The position numbers were made by a program, and so were the translations under genes. This document shows, piece after piece, positions 42,328 to 50,516 of a stretch of 64,000 bases of DNA (positions are counted from its first letter, which is position 1; the number at the start of each line of letters is the position of its first letter). The DNA comes from Parvibaculum sp963696585 (GTDB lineage: Bacteria > Pseudomonadota > Alphaproteobacteria > Parvibaculales > Parvibaculaceae), in NCBI GenBank assembly GCA_963696585.1, contig CAVOKW010000034.1, forward strand, positions 1-64,000, read 5' to 3'. The notes under the pieces are model-generated. The model did no database searches and was not told where the DNA came from. It worked only from the letters and a program-made list of their open reading frames with translations.

Positions 42328-43718
42328 TGAGCGAGACGTCGCGCGACTTTCTCGGCCATCCCAAGGGTCTCGCGTTTCTGTTTGGCACCGAGATGTGGGA
42401 ACGCTTTTCCTATTACGGAATGCGGGCGCTGCTGACGCTCTACATGGTCAAATATCTGCTGCTGCCGGGGAACCGCGAACAGGTGGCGGGATTTGCCACC
42501 TTGCAGTCGGGCCTTGAAGCCCTGTTCGGGCCGCTTGAGGTGCAGCCTCTGGCGTCGCAGATTTATGGTCTCTACACGGCGCTGGTTTATCTGACGCCGG
42601 TGATTGGCGGGCTGATTGCCGATCGCTGGCTCGGCAAACGGCGCATGGTTGTGATCGGCGGCATGCTGATGGCGCTTGGCCATTTCATGATGGCATTTGA
42701 AAACCTGTTTCTGCTGGCGCTGCTCACGCTCATTCTCGGCAATGGCGCGTTCAAACCGAATATCTCCAGCCAGGTCGGCTCACTCTACGCACCAAGTGAT
42801 GCGCGTCGCGACCGCGCCTATTCGATTTTTTATGTCGGTATCAATCTCGGTGCATTTTTCGCCCCGCTGGTTTGCGGCACGCTCGGCGAAACGATCGGCT
42901 GGCATTATGGCTTTGGCGCGGCGGGCATTGGCATGATGATCGGTGTCGTGATCTATCTGACGGGTGCATCGCATCTGCCCGATGACCGGCCCGCGCGTCA
43001 CAAAACCATGCCTCACGCGCCGCTGAGCCGCGATGATTGGCGCGTCATTGGCACGCTCGCCTTGCTCTGCGTCTTCGTGACCTTCTTCTGGGCGACCTAC
43101 GAACAGCAGGGCAATACGATTGCGCTCTGGGCGGATGGCTATACGGACCGCCATGCCAATCTGCTCATCTGGCAGGGCGATGTGCCGACGACATGGTTCC
43201 AGTCGCTCAACCCCTTCATGATTTTTGCCTTCACGCCTTTCATCGTGGCGCTGTGGACATGGCAACATGGACGTGGAAGCGAACCCTCAACCCTGATGAA
43301 AATGTCGATTGGCTGTCTCGGCGTGGCGCTTGGCAATATCGTGATGGTGTTTGCGGCGCTGGAAGCGGGCCTTGACGGCAAGGCCAGTCCGCTCTGGCTC
43401 TTTGCCTATTTCACGCTGGTGACACTGGGCGAACTTTATCTCTCGCCAACGGGGCTTTCCTTCGTGTCAAAAATAGCGCCTGCCCGTCTCGTTTCCATGC
43501 TGATGGGCGTCTGGTTTCTGACGAGCTTTTCCGGCAATTTATTAGCTGGTTGGCTTGGCAGCTTCTGGAGCCGGATGGACAAGCCGCAATTCTTTCTGAT
43601 GATCGCAGCGATTGCGGCACTGGCGAGTGCGGCGATCTTCGTCTTTGGACAGATGGACAAAGCGATGCAGAGGAAGCGAACCGGAAACCTTTCATCTGAC
43701 GAAACAATGAGTACCTGA
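42327..43718 (+). CDS. Proton-dependent peptide transporter, POT/PTR2 family
   Basis: Inner-membrane di/tripeptide:H+ symporter, 463 residues. The ATG at 42327 overlaps the DUF1289 stop; earlier in-frame starts run through that gene. Helix 1 shows GTEMWERFSYYGMRALLTLYM (ExxERFxYY motif), followed by LGGLIADRWLGKR-type text, the PTR signature region FYVGINLGAFFAPLVCG and WATYEQQGNTIALWAD. About 14 hydrophobic segments. Peptide import fits a heterotroph; the rpiB gene follows after 3 bases. Confidence 0.9.
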   Translation: MSETSRDFLGHPKGLAFLFGTEMWERFSYYGMRALLTLYMVKYLLLPGNREQVAGFATLQSGLEALFGPLEVQPLASQIYGLYTALVYLTPVIGGLIADRWLGKRRMVVIGGMLMALGHFMMAFENLFLLALLTLILGNGAFKPNISSQVGSLYAPSDARRDRAYSIFYVGINLGAFFAPLVCGTLGETIGWHYGFGAAGIGMMIGVVIYLTGASHLPDDRPARHKTMPHAPLSRDDWRVIGTLALLCVFVTFFWATYEQQGNTIALWADGYTDRHANLLIWQGDVPTTWFQSLNPFMIFAFTPFIVALWTWQHGRGSEPSTLMKMSIGCLGVALGNIVMVFAALEAGLDGKASPLWLFAYFTLVTLGELYLSPTGLSFVSKIAPARLVSMLMGVWFLTSFSGNLLAGWLGSFWSRMDKPQFFLMIAAIAALASAAIFVFGQMDKAMQRKRTGNLSSDETMST

Positions 43719-43721
43719 TCC

Positions 43722-44171
43722 ATGACAAGCAGCAACCGCATCGTTCTCTCCAGCGACCATGCCGCCATTCCGCTTCGGCAGGCCATTGCCGCTCATATTG
43801 CGGCGCAGGGTTGGGAGGTTGTCGACATCGGACCGACAACGCCAGAGAGCACACACTATCCCACGCATGGCGAAGCGGCGGCGCGGCGCGTTGCGTCCGG
43901 CGATTGCCGCCTGGGCATCATCCTGTGCGGCACCGGCCAGGGCATCATGATGGCGGCGAACAAGGTCAGGGGCATCCGTTGCGGCGTGTGCAGCGACACG
44001 TTTTCGGCGCGGATGATCCGCCAGCACAATGATGCCAACATGCTTTCGATTGGCGCGCGCGTGGTCGGCGATGGTCTGGCGCTCGATATTGTCGATGCGT
44101 TTCTGACCGCCCCCTTCGAGGGGGGCCGACATGCGACCCGCGTGGAGATGATCGTCGCGCTGGAGAGTTAG
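43722..44171 (+). CDS. rpiB: Ribose-5-phosphate isomerase B
   Basis: 149 residues with the RpiB/LacAB pattern: IVLSSDHAAIPLRQAI, VVDIGPTTPESTHYPTHGEAAARRV, and the catalytic Cys in GIILCGTGQGIMMAANKVRGIRCG, then HNDANMLSIGARVVG. Isomerises ribose or allose 5/6-phosphate. Redundant with rpiA at 13.2 kb, although RpiB may act on other sugar phosphates. Three bases after the peptide transporter gene. Confidence 0.93.
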   Translation: MTSSNRIVLSSDHAAIPLRQAIAAHIAAQGWEVVDIGPTTPESTHYPTHGEAAARRVASGDCRLGIILCGTGQGIMMAANKVRGIRCGVCSDTFSARMIRQHNDANMLSIGARVVGDGLALDIVDAFLTAPFEGGRHATRVEMIVALES

Positions 44172-44252
44172 CGCGGGCGTGACCTGCCACTAAAGTTTCC
44201 CTCATTTGGGATTAGAGTCGCGGCATGAGCATTTGAAACAGAAAAGACGTGG

Positions 44253-44287
44253 ATGGCCCGATCAAGTCGGGCCATGACGTTTTTTTC
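44253..44287 (+). repeat. Short palindromic repeat ending in a T-run
   Basis: ATGGCCCGA-TCAAG-TCGGGCCAT (44253-44275) is a perfect 9-bp inverted repeat, followed by GACG and seven T. It resembles the dispersed 'GGCCCG...CGGGCCATGAC' palindromes of Rhizobiales genomes and probably also works as the rpiB terminator. Confidence 0.65.
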
Positions 44288-44329
44288 TATTCCAAAATCA
44301 AACTCAGTCGGTCTGAGAACAAAACTCTC

Positions 44330-44548
44330 TTACGCCTTTTTCAGAAACTCGACGCGCAGCACGAGGCCCTTGACCTTCTCGGCATTGCACTCGATCAGCT
44401 CTTCATCATTGGTGAGACGGATATTCTTGATGAGCGTGCCGCGCTTCAGCGTGACCGAGGTGCCTTTGACCTTGAGGTCCTTGATGACCATGACGCTGTC
44501 GCCATCGGCGAGCTGATTACCATTGCTGTCTTTGACGATGAGGGCCAT
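44330..44548 (-). CDS. PhnA/YjdM C-terminal domain protein
   Basis: 72 residues from the ATG at 44548, which has AGGATCAGG upstream. The text ALIVKDSNGNQLADGDSVMV and VKGTSVTLKRGTLIKNIRLT matches the C-terminal beta domain of PhnA/YjdM proteins. The zinc-ribbon half found in the 110-residue E. coli protein is absent, so it is a short single-domain form. Despite the name a phosphonate role is not established. Single gene. Confidence 0.85.
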   Translation of the reverse strand: MALIVKDSNGNQLADGDSVMVIKDLKVKGTSVTLKRGTLIKNIRLTNDEELIECNAEKVKGLVLRVEFLKKA

Positions 44549-44655
44549 GGGCCTGATCCTTTGGCGATGTGAGGGCTTCTGTTTAGGGAGCCAGTGGCAG
44601 CGACACAAGCGCAAAACAAATCATGCGGCAATTGGACTTGTCTTACCCCTCACCC

Positions 44656-44696
44656 GGATCGCGTTGCGATCCGACCTCTCCCTCAAGGGGAGAGGT
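44656..44696. repeat. Double palindromic intergenic repeat
   Basis: Two adjacent inverted repeats: GGATCGC-GTT-GCGATCC (44656-44672) and ACCTCTCCC-TCAAG-GGGAGAGGT (44674-44696). The 'CTCTCCC...GGGAGAG' element next to a second small palindrome is a pattern I know as a dispersed repeat in Rhizobiales. It sits just past the end of cobA and may stop transcription. Confidence 0.65.
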
Positions 44697-44706
44697 GAAA
44701 GAAAGA

Positions 44707-45603
44707 TCAGCCTGCATCCGAAATGCCGGTCACATCGGCCTGATGGCGCTTGAGGACGCGGCCTTCAAGCGCGCCGAGCCAGTCAAGGCTTTGACGCAGG
44801 CGCACGACCTCGCCGATGACGATGATGGCGGGTGCCGTGAACCCCGTGCGTGCGACATCGGCCGCAGCCGCGCCGAGCGATGTTTCGAGCACCTGCTGAT
44901 CGGCAAGCGTGGCGTTGCGCACCAGCGCCACAGGCTCGCTCGCGGCGCGTCCTGCCGCGATCAGGATCGCGCTGATCGCGCCAAGATGCTTCAGGGCCAT
45001 ATAAAGGACGATGACGGGCGAGCCCTTGGCAATGGCCTGCCAGTCGAGATTTTCCGGCACGTCGCCGCCCGCCATATGGCCGGTAACGAATGTGACGGCA
45101 TGATTTGTGTCGCGATGCGTGACGGGGATGCCGGCATAGCCCAGACCGCCGATGCCGGCGGTGACGCCGGGCACAAGCCGGAAGGGGATGCCTGCATCGA
45201 CAAGAGCCAAGGCTTCCTCGCCACCGCGACCAAAGACAAAGGGATCGCCACCCTTCAAACGCAGGACACGCTTGCCCGCGCGGGCGAGATCCACGAGGCG
45301 AGCCGAAATGTCGCGCTGCCTGGGGCTGGGCTTGCCGCCCCGCTTGCCAGAATATTCAAGCGTGGTATGCGGCCCGACAAATTGCAGAACCGTTTCATCA
45401 ACGAGTGCGTCATAGACCACGACATCGGCCTGACGCAGCGCGTTGAGCGCATGGAGCGTGAGGAGGCCCGGATCGCCCGGCCCGGCACCGACGAGCCAGA
45501 CCCAACCGCGTTCGAAGACAGGCAGCGACAGGCGCAAGGCGGCATCGCTTGCCACTTCCGGCACGCGGCCCCCTGTCAGCGGGATGATTTTGCTCTCGTC
45601 CAT
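44707..45603 (-). CDS. cobA: Uroporphyrinogen-III C-methyltransferase (SUMT)
   Basis: Methylates uroporphyrinogen III twice to precorrin-2, the branch point to sirohaem and cobalamin. 298 residues, ATG at 45603. Visible: VGAGPGDPGLLTLHALNALRQ, VVYDALVDE, GKRGGKPSPRQRDIS, RLKGGDPFVFGRGGEEA and GYAGIPVTHRD. It lacks the dehydrogenase/chelatase part of CysG, so it is the stand-alone form. Upstream DNA is AT-rich and divergent to the protease gene. Confidence 0.95.
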   Translation of the reverse strand: MDESKIIPLTGGRVPEVASDAALRLSLPVFERGWVWLVGAGPGDPGLLTLHALNALRQADVVVYDALVDETVLQFVGPHTTLEYSGKRGGKPSPRQRDISARLVDLARAGKRVLRLKGGDPFVFGRGGEEALALVDAGIPFRLVPGVTAGIGGLGYAGIPVTHRDTNHAVTFVTGHMAGGDVPENLDWQAIAKGSPVIVLYMALKHLGAISAILIAAGRAASEPVALVRNATLADQQVLETSLGAAAADVARTGFTAPAIIVIGEVVRLRQSLDWLGALEGRVLKRHQADVTGISDAG

Positions 45604-45794
45604 ATTTTACGCGTTCAGAATGTTATAAAAACATCACTGTCAAAGTAGCGTGTAAATAATCGCCTGTCTTGCAGAAACAAGATCGCAAAAAATTTTTGTC
45701 GCACTTATCCCCGCTGTCTCGCCGCCATGTCAAAATGCGCCGATCAGTTTCAGATTTCAGGATTCAGTCACGGATGAGGGATAGACTATTGGTC

Positions 45795-46502
45795 ATGAGA
45801 AACAATCTTGGCATATGGATTGGACTGGCGCTGGCGGGCCTTGCGGGCCTGTTGCTGGCGCTGAATGCCGCTTTCCCCGGCTCGCTGCAGGGCGAAAGCG
45901 CCCAGATGCGTCTTGTCTATGGCGTCGGCCTTCTGGCGCTGGTGATGGGCGGTTTCGTCATGGGCTGGCGGGAAAATGCAAACCTCGCCCTCAAGCAGGC
46001 GCTGGCCTGGATTGTCATAATCCTCATTCTGGTGACGGGCTATTCCTTCCGCGCCGACTTTATGGGGCTGGGCGGGATGCTGGGTCAACGTCTCGCGGGC
46101 GAACTGATGCCCTCGCGCCCGATCGAAAGCGCACCGGGCATTGCCTATCTGTCGCGCGACACAACGGGGCATTTTCATGCCGATGCCATGGTCAATGGCA
46201 CGCATATCCGGTTTCTCGTGGATACGGGCGCGAGCGATGTGGCGCTGAGCGAATATGACGCCAAACGGCTTGGCATTGATTTTTCCAAACTCGCTTTCAC
46301 GACGCCGTATCAAACCGCCAATGGCGTGATGCTGGGGGCGCGGACAAAACTCGCCGAGGTCAATATTGGCGGCATCAGCGTGCGCAATGTCGATGCCTCG
46401 ATCATGCGTGGCGACATTGACGTGTCGCTGTTGGGCATGAGCTATCTGAGCCAACTCAGCCGCTTTGAAGTGAGTGGCGACAGGCTGATCCTGAAGCAGT
46501 AG
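45795..46502 (+). CDS. Retropepsin-like aspartic protease, TIGR02281 type
   Basis: About 235 residues from the ATG at 45795 (an in-frame ATG at 45774 is possible). Three hydrophobic N-terminal segments (GIWIGLALAGLAGLLLALNA, LVYGVGLLALVMGGFVMG, LAWIVIILILVTGYSF) anchor it in the membrane. The protease domain shows HFHADAMVNGTHIRFLVDTG with catalytic Asp143, then NGVMLGARTKLAEVNIGG and LLGMSYLSQLSRFEV. Such single-lobe enzymes dimerise. Target unknown; the family is widespread in Alphaproteobacteria. Confidence 0.88.
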   Translation: MRNNLGIWIGLALAGLAGLLLALNAAFPGSLQGESAQMRLVYGVGLLALVMGGFVMGWRENANLALKQALAWIVIILILVTGYSFRADFMGLGGMLGQRLAGELMPSRPIESAPGIAYLSRDTTGHFHADAMVNGTHIRFLVDTGASDVALSEYDAKRLGIDFSKLAFTTPYQTANGVMLGARTKLAEVNIGGISVRNVDASIMRGDIDVSLLGMSYLSQLSRFEVSGDRLILKQ

Positions 46503-46555
46503 GGTCGCCGCTGCCTGCCCAGCTCCCCATCGTCTTCTCACGACTGGAACATCCG

Positions 46556-48055
46556 ATGCTGCCCAAGCCCCGCGCTGATCTTTTGCCCAATACGCTCGCC
46601 TTTGAAACCTTGCCGCTGGTCGCGCCTTCGGGGTTTCGCGAATATGACGCGCGCTGGCTTTATCCCGACCAGATCAACCTGCTGGGTGTGCAGGCTTTGG
46701 GGCTGGGGCTTGGCACGCTGATCCATGAGATGGGGGTGCGCCCGGCGATTGCCGTGGGGCATGACTATCGCGCTTACTCACTCTCGATCAAACAGGCGCT
46801 GATTGTGGGTCTGATGGCGGCGGGCTGCGAGGTGCATGATATTGGCCTGGCCTTGTCGCCCGTCGCCTATTTCGCGCAATTCGCGCTTGATGTGCCCTGC
46901 GTTGCCATGGTGACGGCGAGCCATAATGAAAATGGCTGGACTGGCGTCAAGATGGGCGCGCAACGCCCGCTGACCTTCGGGCCGGACGACATGAGCGCGC
47001 TCAAGTCAATCGTGCTGGAAGGACGCTTCAAGCCGCGAGCGGGTGGCGCCTATGTGCATGTCGGCGACATGGCGGCGCGATACATCGCCGATCTCACCAG
47101 CCGACCGAAGCTCTCGCGCAGATTGCGCGTGGTGGCGGCCTGTGGCAATGGCACGGCGGGTGCCTTTGCGCCGCAGGTTCTCGCCGGTATTGGCGCGGAG
47201 GTGATGCCGCTTGATTGCGCGCTCGACTACACCTTTCCGCGCTATAATCCGAACCCGGAAGATATGCAGATGCTGCATGCGCTGCGCGACAAGGTGCTGG
47301 AGACGGGGGCTGACATCGGTTTTGGCTTTGATGGCGATGGCGACCGCTGCGGCGTTGTCGACAACAAGGGCGACGAGATTTTCGCCGACAAGGTGGGTGT
47401 CATGCTGGCGCGTGACCTGAGTGCCCGCCACCCCGATGCACAATTTGTTGTCGATGTGAAATCGACAGGGCTCTATCTCACCGATCCGGTGCTGATCGCC
47501 CATGGCGCGAAAACCGATTACTGGAAGACGGGGCATTCCTATATCAAGCGCCGCGCCAACGAACTCAAGGCGCTGGTCGGCTTTGAGAAGAGCGGGCATT
47601 ATTTTTTCAATGCACCCATCGGGCGCGGTTATGACGACGGGCTTGTCTCGGCGATTGCGATTTGCGACATGCTGGATCGCAATCCGGCGCAGAAAATGTC
47701 CGACCTGCATGACGCGCTGCCCAAGACATGGGGCTCGCCGACCATGTCGCCCTTCTGTCCTGACGAAGTGAAATATGAGGTGGTGGCGCGCATCACACAG
47801 CAACTCACTGACATGAAAGTCAATGGCGAGACGCTGCTCGGCCAGACGATCCACGACATCGTGACGGTCAACGGCATTCGCGTGACGATTGCCGATGGCA
47901 CATGGGGGCTGGTGCGCGCTTCCTCCAACAAGCCGGGACTCGTGGTTGTTGTCGAGAGTCCGACATCGGAAAAAAACATGCGCGCGATGTTCAACGAAAT
48001 CGACAAGCGGCTTTCAGCGCAGCCCGAAGTCGGCGCGTATGATCAGAAGATATGA
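46556..48055 (+). CDS. Phosphomannomutase/phosphoglucomutase
   Basis: Alpha-D-phosphohexomutase of 499 residues that interconverts hexose 1- and 6-phosphates for surface polysaccharide synthesis. The phosphoserine loop is MVTASHNENGWTGVKMG, the metal loop GFGFDGDGDRCG, the sugar-binding loop EKSGHYFF, and the phosphate-binding end RASSNKPGLVVVVES. Layout matches AlgC/ManB. No capsule or LPS genes lie next to it. Confidence 0.9.
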   Translation: MLPKPRADLLPNTLAFETLPLVAPSGFREYDARWLYPDQINLLGVQALGLGLGTLIHEMGVRPAIAVGHDYRAYSLSIKQALIVGLMAAGCEVHDIGLALSPVAYFAQFALDVPCVAMVTASHNENGWTGVKMGAQRPLTFGPDDMSALKSIVLEGRFKPRAGGAYVHVGDMAARYIADLTSRPKLSRRLRVVAACGNGTAGAFAPQVLAGIGAEVMPLDCALDYTFPRYNPNPEDMQMLHALRDKVLETGADIGFGFDGDGDRCGVVDNKGDEIFADKVGVMLARDLSARHPDAQFVVDVKSTGLYLTDPVLIAHGAKTDYWKTGHSYIKRRANELKALVGFEKSGHYFFNAPIGRGYDDGLVSAIAICDMLDRNPAQKMSDLHDALPKTWGSPTMSPFCPDEVKYEVVARITQQLTDMKVNGETLLGQTIHDIVTVNGIRVTIADGTWGLVRASSNKPGLVVVVESPTSEKNMRAMFNEIDKRLSAQPEVGAYDQKI

Positions 48056-48083
48056 TCCTCCCTGAACCGAGAATTTTGCAAGC

Positions 48084-48509
48084 ATGACATTCCAAGCACC
48101 CGAGGGGTTTACGCTCGTTCCCATGACGCGTGAGCCTGAGAGTTTTCTGTCTGTGACAGGCCCCTATTACATGAACATGAATGCGGCGGCTGGCACGATG
48201 CATTGGGGCTTTTATGCCGAGCCACGCCACTGCAACCCGTCCGGCTTTTTGCATGGCGGCATGCTGGCGACATTTGTCGATATCATCATGGGCGGTGCGG
48301 CCTTCATGACGGTTGGTGCACCTGTCGCGACGATTACGCTGAACACGGAGTTTCTGACCGCTGGCAGGCCAGGCGCCTGGTATGAAGGCGTTGGGGAAGT
48401 CGTGCGCAAGGCGCGCACGCTTTGCTTTGTGAAGGGTGAGGTGCGCTGCGGCGACAGGCTGGTGCTGGTCGCCAGCGGCACTTGGGCGATCATCGGCGCC
48501 GGAAAATAG
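48084..48509 (+). CDS. PaaI-type hotdog thioesterase
   Basis: 141-residue hotdog-fold protein with the active-site block HCNPSGFLHGGMLATFVDIIMGG (HGG, then catalytic-type Asp) and VATITLNTEFLTAGRPGAW. Probably hydrolyses acyl-CoA thioesters. It is a paralogue of the protein at 28301 (both share HCN-G-FLHGG). It starts 28 bases after the mutase gene, so may be read with it. Confidence 0.85.
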   Translation: MTFQAPEGFTLVPMTREPESFLSVTGPYYMNMNAAAGTMHWGFYAEPRHCNPSGFLHGGMLATFVDIIMGGAAFMTVGAPVATITLNTEFLTAGRPGAWYEGVGEVVRKARTLCFVKGEVRCGDRLVLVASGTWAIIGAGK

Positions 48510-49343
48510 TCAGCCGAAGAGGCGATAGAACATCTGACAGGATGTGAGCGCGAGGAAAAAGGCAAAGGCCCGCAGCAATGCCTTGTGGCTGATGGAATGC
48601 GCCAGATGCGCGCCCCAGGGCGCGGACAAGATCGTAAGCGGCACGATGAGCGCCAGCCCGACGAGATTGACATAGCCGAGGCTAAATGGCGGCAAAGCGG
48701 GCTCGCCCCAACCTGAGAAGATGAAACCGACAACGCCGGGCACACCTATCAGGACTCCCAAACCCGCCGACGTGGCGACAGCTTCACGGGCATTCTTGCC
48801 GAAGAGCGTCATGAAGGTGACGCCAAAGGTGCCGCCGCCAATGCCCATCATGGCGGACAACATGCCGATGGCGCCGGCAACGCCATATTGCACGGGCCTG
48901 GAGGGGAGTTGCGAACCCAGCCGCCATGTTTCCTTGCCGAAAGCCATGTTGGCCGCGACAAGCAGCGCGGCGGAGGCAAAGACGAGCGTCAGACCGCGAC
49001 CGCTGACCTGAGAGGCGAGCGCCGTTCCCGTCAGTACACCGATCAATACCGGAATGGCCCAGAGCCGCAGCATCTCCCAATCGACCGCGCCTTTTTTGGC
49101 ATGGGCGCGAACCGAGCGGATGGAAGTGATGATGATGGTACCGAGCGATGTGCCGACAGCGAGATGCATCCTGATGCCTTCATCGATGCCGAGCATGGAA
49201 AAAATCTGATAGAGCACCGGCACGATGACGATGCCGCCGCCGACGCCGAGCAGGCCTGCCAGCACGCCGGCAAATATCCCCGTTGCCGCCAGGCCCAGCG
49301 CCAGCAGCAGAAGTTCGGAGAGCGGATAGCCACCGATTTGCAT
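48510..49343 (-). CDS. TauE/SafE family sulfite/anion exporter
   Basis: Inner-membrane protein of 277 residues, ATG at 49343 overlapping the dusA stop (TGATG). Two copies of the family block are visible: GVLAGLLGVGGGIVIVPVL near the N-terminus and AIGMLSAMMGIGGGTFGVTF in the second half, with about eight membrane segments. Members move sulfite, sulfoacetate or similar anions outward; the substrate cannot be told. Shares an operon with dusA. Confidence 0.88.
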   Translation of the reverse strand: MQIGGYPLSELLLLALGLAATGIFAGVLAGLLGVGGGIVIVPVLYQIFSMLGIDEGIRMHLAVGTSLGTIIITSIRSVRAHAKKGAVDWEMLRLWAIPVLIGVLTGTALASQVSGRGLTLVFASAALLVAANMAFGKETWRLGSQLPSRPVQYGVAGAIGMLSAMMGIGGGTFGVTFMTLFGKNAREAVATSAGLGVLIGVPGVVGFIFSGWGEPALPPFSLGYVNLVGLALIVPLTILSAPWGAHLAHSISHKALLRAFAFFLALTSCQMFYRLFG

Positions 49344-50371
49344 CAATCCTGTTCCAGTTCATGTAAGGCGCTGACCTGCGTGACGCAGGCCAAGGCATCG
49401 AGAATGACATTGATGCCAGCGCCGGGGCGCGGCGCATTTTCAGAAATGGCGCGGCGGAAGGCGCGCGCGCCGGGGCAGCCCTGAAACAGGCCGAGAATGT
49501 GGCGCGATATGGCGTGGAGATGGGTGCCTTGCGCGAGCTGATCCTCGATATAGGGCAACATATTGCGGATGACCTGCTCGCGGCTGCGCGGGGCATCGAC
49601 CGCACCATAAAAGCGCCGATCGACGCCGCTTAAAGTCCATGGGTTTTGATAGGCGGAACGACCGATCATCACGCCATCGACGAAACCAAGATGCGCCTGC
49701 GCTTCATCAAGCGTGTTGATGCCGCCATTGATAATGATTTCAAGCTCGGGCATGTCGCGCTTCAGGGCATGGACGCGCTCATATTCGAGCGGGGGGATGT
49801 CGCGATTTTCCCTGGGTGAAAGACCTTCGAGCCAGGCCTTGCGGGCATGAACAATGAGCGTTTTGCAACCGGCATCAGCGACCGCGCGGGCAAGCATTGG
49901 CAAGGCTGTCGCCGGATCCTGCGCATCGACGCCGATGCGGCATTTGACCGTGACGGGCAGGCAGACGGCCTTTGCCATGGCGGCCACGCATTGCGCCACC
50001 AGCGCGGGCTCGCGCATGAGGCAGGCACCGAAGCGGCCAGACTGAACGCGGTCGGAGGGACAACCGACATTGAGATTGATTTCGTCATAGCCGAAATCGG
50101 CGCCGATGCGCGCAGCTTCCGCAAGATCTGCGGGATCGGAGCCGCCGAGCTGGAGCGCGACGGGATGCTCGCTCGCATCAAAGCCCAGAAGATGCTGGCG
50201 ATCCCCATGGATCACCGCGCCGGTCGTCACCATCTCGGTATAGAGCAGCGCATGGCGCGAGATGAGGCGCAGGAAGTACCGGTCGTGCCGGTCCGTCCAG
50301 TCCATCATGGGCGCGACTGAGATTCTGCGTTTCAGCATTTCCTGCATCTGATCCTGAATGCCCGGTAGCAT
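49343..50371 (-). CDS. dusA: tRNA-dihydrouridine(20/20a) synthase
   Basis: FMN enzyme that reduces uridine in the D-loop of tRNAs. The ATG at 50371, with AAGGGGG upstream, gives 342 residues; the longer frame to 50734 is not family-like. Text: SVAPMMDWTDRHDRYFLRL, GGSDPADLAEAAR, INLNVGCPSDRVQSGRFGACLM with catalytic Cys, VKCRIGVD and IINGGINTLDEA. The NVGCPSDRVQ block with the DWTDRH start is specific for the DusA subfamily. Confidence 0.93.
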   Translation of the reverse strand: MLPGIQDQMQEMLKRRISVAPMMDWTDRHDRYFLRLISRHALLYTEMVTTGAVIHGDRQHLLGFDASEHPVALQLGGSDPADLAEAARIGADFGYDEINLNVGCPSDRVQSGRFGACLMREPALVAQCVAAMAKAVCLPVTVKCRIGVDAQDPATALPMLARAVADAGCKTLIVHARKAWLEGLSPRENRDIPPLEYERVHALKRDMPELEIIINGGINTLDEAQAHLGFVDGVMIGRSAYQNPWTLSGVDRRFYGAVDAPRSREQVIRNMLPYIEDQLAQGTHLHAISRHILGLFQGCPGARAFRRAISENAPRPGAGINVILDALACVTQVSALHELEQD

Positions 50372-50516
50372 TTCGCCCCCTTCTACACGATGCGCGCAAA
50401 GGGGACAAACAGGCACAAAACAGGCCGTGTCAGCGCCCTTTTTCAGGGCCTGCTTCTCAGCCGAACCACATCTCATCGAAGTGATGCCATGACAGCAAGT
50501 AATCGGCAGTAATGCC

